Shown here: piece by piece, positions 58,354 through 64,000 of the stretch
How positions within the stretch are numbered: position 1 is the stretch's first letter
Layout of the letters: each line of letters starts with the position of its first letter
DNA from: an uncultured Lachnospiraceae bacterium
Lineage (GTDB): Bacteria > Bacillota > Clostridia > Lachnospirales > Lachnospiraceae
Length of the DNA stretch: 64,000 nucleotides
Assembly: GCA_910585295.1 (NCBI GenBank)
Contig: CAJUDE010000004.1
Location: forward strand, 27,112-91,111
Direction of reading: 5' to 3'
Notes under the pieces: generated by a model
Told to the model about the DNA's origin: nothing
Databases searched by the model: none
What the model saw: only the letters and a program-made list of their open reading frames with translations
Program-made: the position numbers and the translations under genes

Positions 58354-59622
58354 TTATGAAGTCATGATGCGAATAATCGTCTTATCTGTCTCCCGCATCC
58401 CCTGGCTAGCCAGCTCCCCAATATTTTTAATGGTATTTTCCACGCCTTTTTCGATAATCCCTTCCCCTCCATGGAACTGCATACCCTTCCGCTGCATATG
58501 CACCCCCAGAAGCCCGGCTTCCACCGCCGAAGCAATTTTTGCGGCGCAGCTTGCCTTTGCCCCGTCGCAGACCACGCCGGAATTGATTGCCACCGCATTT
58601 ACAATCACATGGGAAATCTCATATGCGCGCCCGCCATACAGCCAGGAAATGCCTGCCCCGGCGCCGCATCCTGCGCTGATTGCGCCGCAATATGCCGACA
58701 GCCGCCCAATCCCTGTTTTCAGATGGATTGTGACCAAGTTCGAGACCACCAAAGCCCGAAGCAGGTCTTCCCTAGAAGCCTTTCGTTCCCTGGCATATAC
58801 AATGACTGGCAGGGATGCCGTCATCCCTTGGTTGCCGCTGCCGGAATTGATAATGACTGGAAGCTCACAGCCGTTCATCCTGGCATCGGACCCTGCTGCC
58901 GCCATTGCCTTTGCCCTATTATGCACGCTGTCACCATAAAACTCCATCAGGATTTTGCCAATCTGGGCGCCCCACGCCCCGCGCATCCCTTCTTCCGCAA
59001 TTGCGGTATTATATGCAATCTGCCGCTCCAGCACCTCTTCCACATCAGAAATATCCACACATTCTGCAAATGCAACAATCTTCTCTACGGTAAGTGTCCC
59101 CCGGTCTGTGGCATAAAGCTGCTTCTGTTCTGCATACGCCTTCTCTTGTATCATCTTCCCATCCTTCTTTATGGAAATTACATTGGTATGGAACCCGGCA
59201 ATCTGCGCAAACCCGGAATGTTCCCCGGCAATGGCCATGACCTGGATATCAAAAATATACCCGCTTTGGGACTCATTCACTTTAATGGGCAAACGCCCCT
59301 TTAAATTTCTTGCTTCTTCCTTCTGCGTTTCTGTCATATAGGCAAGGATTTCTAACCCTTTTTGTGGGTCTGCCGCAACAATCCCGGCGCAGACTGCCGC
59401 GGCTATCCCCCGATGCCCGCCAGTGCATGGCACCACCACGCTTTTCACATTTTTAATAATATTTGCGCTGGCCCATACCTCCACACGCTCCGGCTCCATC
59501 CCCAACGCCTCCGCAGCAACCGCCGCCCCATACGCAATGGCAATCGGCTCTGTGCAGCCCATGGCAGGAACCAGCTCCTCCTGCAATATTTTGACATATT
59601 CTTTATAAATCTTTTGTTCCAT
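58354..59622 (-). CDS. CyuA/YhaM-type L-cysteine desulfidase (UPF0597)
   Basis: 422 residues of the serine dehydratase alpha-like family that degrades L-cysteine to pyruvate, ammonia and sulfide with an [4Fe-4S] cluster. Family segments are PAMGCTEPIAIAYGAA, VVVPCTGGHRGIAAA, NSGSGNQGMTASLPV, CGAISAGCGAGAGI and KASCAAKIASAVEAG, with the Cys residues expected to bind the cluster. A cysteine transporter gene is not adjacent. Identity within the family (cysteine versus another amino acid) is not certain. Confidence 0.88.
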   Translation of the reverse strand: MEQKIYKEYVKILQEELVPAMGCTEPIAIAYGAAVAAEALGMEPERVEVWASANIIKNVKSVVVPCTGGHRGIAAAVCAGIVAADPQKGLEILAYMTETQKEEARNLKGRLPIKVNESQSGYIFDIQVMAIAGEHSGFAQIAGFHTNVISIKKDGKMIQEKAYAEQKQLYATDRGTLTVEKIVAFAECVDISDVEEVLERQIAYNTAIAEEGMRGAWGAQIGKILMEFYGDSVHNRAKAMAAAGSDARMNGCELPVIINSGSGNQGMTASLPVIVYARERKASREDLLRALVVSNLVTIHLKTGIGRLSAYCGAISAGCGAGAGISWLYGGRAYEISHVIVNAVAINSGVVCDGAKASCAAKIASAVEAGLLGVHMQRKGMQFHGGEGIIEKGVENTIKNIGELASQGMRETDKTIIRIMTS

Positions 59623-59802
59623 ATTGTCTCTCCTAGTAAAAAAACATTTATTTTAATTCCTTACATTTGCTTCCTATCAATTGATTCCGTATCCGCATAG
59701 CCTAAACCCCCCTTCCTGTTTTGCATTTTCAATCCCATGATACAAATCTACTGCCGCCATACCACAAAGCGAATTTGGCATGGCATCCCACCATCCCACT
59801 TC

Positions 59803-59831
59803 TTGACTTCCCCTGCCCGCCGCAATATAAT
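59803..59831 (+). promoter_or_regulatory. Promoter of the methyltransferase-HAD operon
   Basis: TTGACT (59803-59808), 17-bp spacer, TATAAT (59826-59831); leader of about 80 nt. The rest of 59623-59919 has no gene. Confidence 0.72.
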
Positions 59832-59919
59832 AGAAAAGGTTAGCATTTTATGGAAAAGGATAATTCCCTTTACCTTAATATTATAACACATATCATGCAA
59901 GGCAGACGGAGGAAAAATA

Positions 59920-60495
59920 ATGTTAAATTTTTTTTGGCAATACCTAAGGCATCCAAGATCTATCGGCGCTATTGCGCCAAGCAGCAAAAAACTGGCAAGG
60001 AAAATGGTGCAGCCCATTGATTTTAGCCGTGCCTCTTGCATTATGGAATTTGGCCCAGGGACAGGCGTTTTCACAGATGAATTAGCCCGCAGGCGGAAAG
60101 CAAGCACAACCTTGATTTTAATTGAGCAAAACAAGGAATTCTGCAAACTGCTGAAACAAAAATACCGGGGCCAAAAAAATTTGCACATTGTACATGGAAG
60201 CGCGGAACATGCAGGCGCAATATTAAAAAAGCACGGTTTTTCCCATGCGGATTACATTGTCTCTGGGCTGCCCTTCGCTTCGCTCCCCAAAGAAACCTCT
60301 GGCCATATCGTCCACGCCATTCAGCGGGCAATCGGCCGCCAGGGAATATTTATCACATTTCAATACACATTGTTAAAAAAGAGTTTCTTTTGCCAGCATT
60401 TTCAATTCAAAGACTGCATCCATGTTATGGGGAACCTTCCCCCAGCTTATGTGTTTGTCATGAAAGCAAAACAGAAAAAAGGAGAAAAATTATGA
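59920..60495 (+). CDS. SAM-dependent methyltransferase, phospholipid/rRNA-adenine-methylase-like
   Basis: 191 residues. The N-terminal FFWQYLRHPRSIGAIAPSSKKLARKMV is characteristic of PmtA-like phospholipid N-methyltransferases and relatives. The SAM loop is IMEFGPGTGVFTDEL, and SGLPFASLP takes the place of the catalytic N-P-P-Y-like motif. GGAGG precedes the ATG. Lipid methylation is plausible but unproven; a small-molecule or RNA substrate remains possible. Its stop overlaps the HAD gene by 4 bp. Confidence 0.82.
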   Translation: MLNFFWQYLRHPRSIGAIAPSSKKLARKMVQPIDFSRASCIMEFGPGTGVFTDELARRRKASTTLILIEQNKEFCKLLKQKYRGQKNLHIVHGSAEHAGAILKKHGFSHADYIVSGLPFASLPKETSGHIVHAIQRAIGRQGIFITFQYTLLKKSFFCQHFQFKDCIHVMGNLPPAYVFVMKAKQKKGEKL

Positions 60496-61271
60496 TTCAG
60501 TATATCGCAAGCGACCTTGACGGAACTTTATTGGAAGATGGCGGAAACCACATCGACCCTGAGATACTTGGCCTGATACTAAAGTTAAAAGAACAGGGGA
60601 TCCACTTTATCGCTGCAAGCGGGAGGCAATACCAGAGCATGCGCTTTTTATTCCAACCCATCAAAGATGAAATTTCTTATATTACAGAAAATGGCTCACT
60701 TTGCATCCATGGCGGAAAAGTTATTTTCCGGGGAGAAATTAACCGGGAGCTTGGGCTTCGCATTATTGATGCAGGAAAGGAATATAAAAACTGCCATACG
60801 CTGCTCTCTTGTGAGTCTAAGCATTACACAGATTCTAAGAACCCAGATTTTATCCACCATATGCGTGATGTGATCCAAAATGACATTGCAATTGTTGACG
60901 ACCTGCATCAGGTAGAAGAGCCCTTCCTAAAACTGGCCATTTGTGATTTCAATGGCACCGAACAGTTGGAGCCGTTTTTAAAAGAGCGTTTCTCCTCTGA
61001 AATACGGGTCGTCACTGCCGGAAGGATATGGGTCGACTTCCTTGCGCCAAATGCAGATAAGGGAAAAGCGCTCTCTTTGCTTTTAAAACATTTAGGAATC
61101 CTGCCAGAACATGGCATCGCTTTCGGGGACCAACACAATGACATTGAGATGCTCCAGCTAACAGGCACAGGCTATGCGATGGCCACCGCCGCGCCTGGGG
61201 TGGCAGAGTATGCCGACAAAGTGACAGAATCCGTAAAAGAAGTATTAAAAAATATTTTAAAGGGCGCCTGA
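60492..61271 (+). CDS. Cof-type HAD-superfamily hydrolase
   Basis: About 259 residues. Motif I is SDLDGTLLEDGG with nucleophile Asp, motif II AASGRQYQS, motif III Lys in the NADKGKALS region and motif IV GIAFGDQHNDIEMLQ. A C2 cap lies between. Members dephosphorylate sugar phosphates, FMN or pyridoxal phosphate; the substrate is unknown. ATGA overlap with the methyltransferase stop sets the start at 60492 instead of the longer frame. Confidence 0.93.
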   Translation: MIQYIASDLDGTLLEDGGNHIDPEILGLILKLKEQGIHFIAASGRQYQSMRFLFQPIKDEISYITENGSLCIHGGKVIFRGEINRELGLRIIDAGKEYKNCHTLLSCESKHYTDSKNPDFIHHMRDVIQNDIAIVDDLHQVEEPFLKLAICDFNGTEQLEPFLKERFSSEIRVVTAGRIWVDFLAPNADKGKALSLLLKHLGILPEHGIAFGDQHNDIEMLQLTGTGYAMATAAPGVAEYADKVTESVKEVLKNILKGA

Positions 61272-61277
61272 CATTTG

Positions 61278-61341
61278 TTCCGGCGAGCAATGAACCAAGC
61301 AGCCGCGCCCACGCGGATATTTGGCTCATTGCTCGCCGGAA
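61278..61341. repeat. 64-bp long inverted repeat
   Basis: TTCCGGCGAGCAATGAACCA pairs with TGGCTCATTGCTCGCCGGAA, with one mismatch, around a smaller CCGCG/CGCGG hairpin. No T-run follows on the plus strand, so it is not a typical terminator. It marks the boundary between the HAD gene and the differently composed region to the right. A 25-codon plus frame follows (61345-61430) and was not called. Confidence 0.75.
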
Positions 61342-61428
61342 TAAAGAAGCCGTTGCCTGAAGAAATGGAAGAGCTGTTTCAAGAGCATATACGGAACAGA
61401 ACATCCAGCCAGAGCAGCAAAACAGAGT

Positions 61429-61449
61429 AGCCGCAAGGCTACACTGTTT
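61429..61449 (-). terminator. Terminator of the two-component/ABC operon
   Basis: AAACAG.GTAGCC / GGCTAC.CTGTTT with a GCAA loop; the minus strand continues TTTTGC. It lies 79 bp after the kinase stop. Confidence 0.65.
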
Positions 61450-61527
61450 ACATAGCAGCATATCAAAATATTTCAGTCTTTGAGACAACTTCCTTACGGA
61501 ACACCATCCAACTAAGCGGTCTTTACT

Positions 61528-62739
61528 TTACGCCAATTTCACAACCAGTGTCACAAAGAAGCATCCGTTGCGAATATCCGCAAACACCTCTCCACCCATA
61601 AGTGACATCACCCGTTTGCAGATAAAAAGTCCAAGCCCGTTGCCCTGCACCTTATCTGCATTATTTCCCCGATGAAAACTCTCGAATATCTGCGGCAGTT
61701 CTTTTGCTTCAAGTGTACAGCCCGTATTTGACACCGTGATAAGCTCACAGCCGTCCATTTTATCACAGCCGATCTCAATTCGTCTGCCGTCTCCGTATTT
61801 GATTGCGTTTTCAATCAGATTTTGAAAACATTCCGCAAGGCGGTTCGGGTCGCAGGAAAGAATGCAGTCATCATATTTGCGAATCAAAAGCTCTGTTCCC
61901 GACATGGAAAGCTGGGGAGCATATCTCGCGTCTATTTTTGTGAGGATAACACTGAGAAACTCCTCGCCGAGCGTGACCTCAAAGCTCATAAAGTCCTCGC
62001 TTACCGCCTTTGAGAGTTCGCTGACAAAGTGCTCTATCTCATCCGCGCGGGTATTGATGTTCTCGGCAGCGATACGCTGTTTTTCCTCGTTCTTGTATAA
62101 TCCCTTGGCAAGCGCCTTTGCATTCAGCTTGATAGCCGACAAAGGTGTTTTTATGTCATGGGAAAGGGAGAGCAGCAAAAGTTTTTTATCCTTTTGCATC
62201 GTAATCTCTTTTTTGCGGCTGTTTTCGATGCTCTCACGCAAGAGGTTCACTCCCCATGTGAATTCGCCGAAAAAACGGCTTTTTTCTTCGGATATCGGCA
62301 CGGCAAGATTTCCCTTTGCAAGCTCCTTAGGAACATCACTCAGCCTGTTGAAAGGCGCGATGATATGTCTGCGGATATAATACAAAAGACCTGTCAGCAA
62401 CAGGAACAGCGCACCTAATACGCAGTTGACCGCAGCAATGCCATATTGTCCGTTCCCGACGGTATATTCAACGCGATAAAGCGTTTCGCCCGCTTCTATG
62501 ATAAGATAATGCTCATCGGAACGGTAGATATCGTCACCCGTAAACACGCCTGTAATGTGGGGGTATTTCTCAATGTCATAACTGCCTGTCTGTGCTATCT
62601 CACCCGCAAGCCGCCTGGCTTCAACACGATAAATACCTTCACTATTATCTTTCGATCCCACGAGAAATATGTTCAATGCCGCCGTCAGTAAAAGAAATAC
62701 GGCCATCACTGCGATACACAGATTTTTGTAAGCTTTCAT
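61528..62739 (-). CDS. Sensor histidine kinase
   Basis: 403 residues. Two membrane helices (about 7-27 and 98-118) flank a 70-residue extracellular sensor; a HAMP-like segment follows. HisKA has SLSHDIKTPLSAIKL (His about 195), and the ATPase domain has NLIENAIKYGDG (about 312) and GNGLGLFICKR (about 370). The start overlaps the response-regulator stop by 4 bp. The classic design and the neighbouring MacB-type ATPase suggest antimicrobial-peptide sensing, which is inference. Confidence 0.92.
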   Translation of the reverse strand: MKAYKNLCIAVMAVFLLLTAALNIFLVGSKDNSEGIYRVEARRLAGEIAQTGSYDIEKYPHITGVFTGDDIYRSDEHYLIIEAGETLYRVEYTVGNGQYGIAAVNCVLGALFLLLTGLLYYIRRHIIAPFNRLSDVPKELAKGNLAVPISEEKSRFFGEFTWGVNLLRESIENSRKKEITMQKDKKLLLLSLSHDIKTPLSAIKLNAKALAKGLYKNEEKQRIAAENINTRADEIEHFVSELSKAVSEDFMSFEVTLGEEFLSVILTKIDARYAPQLSMSGTELLIRKYDDCILSCDPNRLAECFQNLIENAIKYGDGRRIEIGCDKMDGCELITVSNTGCTLEAKELPQIFESFHRGNNADKVQGNGLGLFICKRVMSLMGGEVFADIRNGCFFVTLVVKLA

Positions 62740-63398
62740 ACAAACTTATACCCCACGCCCCAGATAGTAAGCAAACGCTTTGCATTCTTAGGGTCATCAC
62801 CGAGTTTTTGGCGAATGCGGTTGACATGAACATGAAGCGTTTGCAGCTCCGAATCGCTGTCGCTGCCCCAGACAGCGCCAAACAGGTACGATTTTTTTAG
62901 AACTTTGCCTTGATTTTCAATCAAAAGCGCCAGCAAATCAAACTCTTTTGAAGGCAGTTCCACGGGCTTTCCGTCAATAACCGCCGTTTTATCTGCAAGG
63001 TTAAGTGTCACACCATCCGCCGATAATATATCATGCTGATACCGCCGTTTGAATATACCCTTAATTTTAGCGATAAGAACATCTATATCATAGGGCTTTT
63101 CAATATAATCATCAGCGCCAAGTTCATAGCCGTTCAGCTTATCTTCCCTGCCCGTCCTTGAACTAACAATCAATATGGGAGTATCCGTGTTTTCCCGGAG
63201 TTTTGAACATATCGCAAAGCCGTTCATATCAGGAAGATTGATGTCAAGCACTACAAGCCTTGCGCCATATCGTTCAAAAAGACGTACGGCACGTTCTCCG
63301 CTGTTCACGCTTGATACGACATATCCTTCCTCACGCAGGAAGTCGGTCAGCAAGTCCGCCAGTTCCTTATCGTCCTCTACAATCAGAATATCGGTCAT
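62736..63398 (-). CDS. OmpR-family response regulator
   Basis: About 220 residues: ILIVEDDKELADLLTDFL acidic pocket, phospho-Asp in LVVLDINLPDMNG, Lys in DYIEKPYDIDV, then a winged-helix domain ending LHVHVNRIRQKLGDD and RLLTIWGVGYKFV. The ATG at 63398 follows AGGTGGTG; a longer in-frame start was rejected. It lies between the ABC ATPase and kinase genes of one operon. Confidence 0.94.
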   Translation of the reverse strand: MTDILIVEDDKELADLLTDFLREEGYVVSSVNSGERAVRLFERYGARLVVLDINLPDMNGFAICSKLRENTDTPILIVSSRTGREDKLNGYELGADDYIEKPYDIDVLIAKIKGIFKRRYQHDILSADGVTLNLADKTAVIDGKPVELPSKEFDLLALLIENQGKVLKKSYLFGAVWGSDSDSELQTLHVHVNRIRQKLGDDPKNAKRLLTIWGVGYKFV

Positions 63399-63430
63399 AA
63401 AATCACCACCTGCAAGTATTATTTCAAGTA

Positions 63431-64000
63431 TCACCAGCCCTGTTCCATAAGCCAGTTATTCAGTTCTCTTTCACGGTCACGGAACTCATTGTCACCGCCG
63501 CCAAAATCTCCCATTTCTTTTTCGCCGACGATACCGCCGTCCACAATGTAAAGCACCCTGCTGCACTTGGCGGCAACCTTTGAATCGTGGGTCACGCACA
63601 TGATCGTCGTACCGTCACGGTTGAGGGAGAGCAGCTCGTTCATGACCTCGTCAGAGCTTGCACGGTTCAATGCGCCTGTGGGCTCATCGGCGAAGATCAT
63701 CCTGGGATTGTTTATCATGCTGCGGCAGATGCAGGCTCTCTGAAGCTGTCCGCCGGACACCTCGTTGATGTCGTTGCCGCCCACGTCATCGATGCCGAGC
63801 CTGCGCATAAGCGCTCTGCTGCGCTCATCGGTCTGCCTGCGGCTCGACCTGTTCTTTTTTGATTGTGCTGCGGGGAGGATTATGTTGTCCAGAACGGTGA
63901 GGTTTTTCAGCATATACATCTGTTGAAAGATAAATCCCATTTCATCAAGACGCACATCGGCAAGCTCTCTTTCTCCCATTGCGGTGATATTTTTTCCGCA
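63431..64000 (-). CDS. ABC exporter ATPase (MacB/LolD-like), 5' end outside window
   Basis: The C-terminal 189 codons are visible. Q-loop is MGFIFQQMYMLKNLTVLDNI, signature VSGGQLQRACICRS, Walker B MIFADEPTGALN and switch VTHDSKVAAKCSRVLYI. The Walker A motif lies to the right of the window. The DEPTGAL form marks the MacB/BceA-type exporters that pair with FtsX-like permeases, so a permease is expected nearby outside the window. Co-directional with the regulator and kinase genes. Confidence 0.92.
   Translation of the reverse strand, partial: CGKNITAMGERELADVRLDEMGFIFQQMYMLKNLTVLDNIILPAAQSKKNRSSRRQTDERSRALMRRLGIDDVGGNDINEVSGGQLQRACICRSMINNPRMIFADEPTGALNRASSDEVMNELLSLNRDGTTIMCVTHDSKVAAKCSRVLYIVDGGIVGEKEMGDFGGGDNEFRDRERELNNWLMEQGW

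Noticed and set aside
61345..61430. Short plus-strand frame LPEEMEELFQEH after the long inverted repeat
   Set aside because: No start with a ribosome site; possibly a gene remnant, but nothing can be named.

Overview
The window looks like chromosomal DNA of an anaerobic gut-type Clostridia (Bacillota), most likely a Lachnospiraceae member. This is inferred from gene content and style, not from a marker gene: anaerobic cobalamin synthesis, rubredoxins, FeoA/FeoB, [4Fe-4S] enzymes, DUF4179 ECF anti-sigma factor, AGGAGG ribosome sites and TTGACA/TATAAT promoters. No rRNA, tRNA, CRISPR array or complete insertion sequence was seen. Nearly everything from 0 to 39 kb is on the minus strand.

Layout. 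0-6.7 kb: murE fragment, a 1.1k-residue hybrid histidine kinase, a REC-HD-GYP c-di-GMP phosphodiesterase, cbiB and a small alarmone synthetase. 6.9-14.3 kb: an accessory block (histidine kinase, lantibiotic-type ABC transporter, response regulator, membrane-anchored alpha/beta hydrolase, RloA/RloB-like pair). It separates cbiB from the other cobalamin genes. 14.4-18.7 kb: cobU-like, cobS, cobU, cobT, cbiA. 18.7-25.3 kb: DUF6483-like, YoaK, FlK-type thioesterase, a FliG-C-like protein with no flagellar neighbours, a PD-(D/E)XK-like protein, a tandem winged-helix protein, fructosamine kinase and asnB. 25.4-32.6 kb: the corrin-ring operon cbiD-L-F-G-H-(J-E-T fusion) plus an uncharacterised last gene. 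33-38.6 kb: nadA, an aminotransferase and an ECF sigma/anti-sigma operon. 39.0-39.4 kb: a probable Fst-like type I toxin-antitoxin locus. 39.8-45.7 kb: rubredoxin, TetR/flavodoxin operon, ZIP transporter, feoA-feoA-feoB and a divergent DtxR/MntR-type regulator. 45.7-54.5 kb: a Pro/Thr-repeat secreted protein, a rubredoxin-glutamate-synthase-like fusion, a second hybrid kinase and a PurF paralogue lacking the catalytic Cys. 54.7-57.8 kb: an osmoprotectant ABC operon. 57.9-61.3 kb: HicB-like protein, CyuA-type cysteine desulfidase, methyltransferase and HAD hydrolase. 61.5-64 kb: a two-component system with an ABC exporter ATPase, whose base usage looks different by eye and which lies behind a 64-bp inverted repeat.

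How it fits together. Four cobalamin blocks supply most of anaerobic ring synthesis, ring amidation and lower-ligand assembly. cbiC, cbiP, a chelatase and cobA are absent, and no cobalamin riboswitch was recognised. Several sensing/output units carry readable control sites: tandem 11-bp repeats before the ABC genes, an ECF-type promoter before the sigma operon, palindromes before tetR, and a palindrome over the feo -10 box.

The most interesting non-coding signals are three. First, the toxin/antisense pair at 39.1-39.4 kb carries paired direct repeats like those of Fst systems. Second, there is a two-copy, roughly 285-bp element with terminal inverted repeats. Third, a REP-like palindrome family supplies the stop codons of two osmoprotectant genes.
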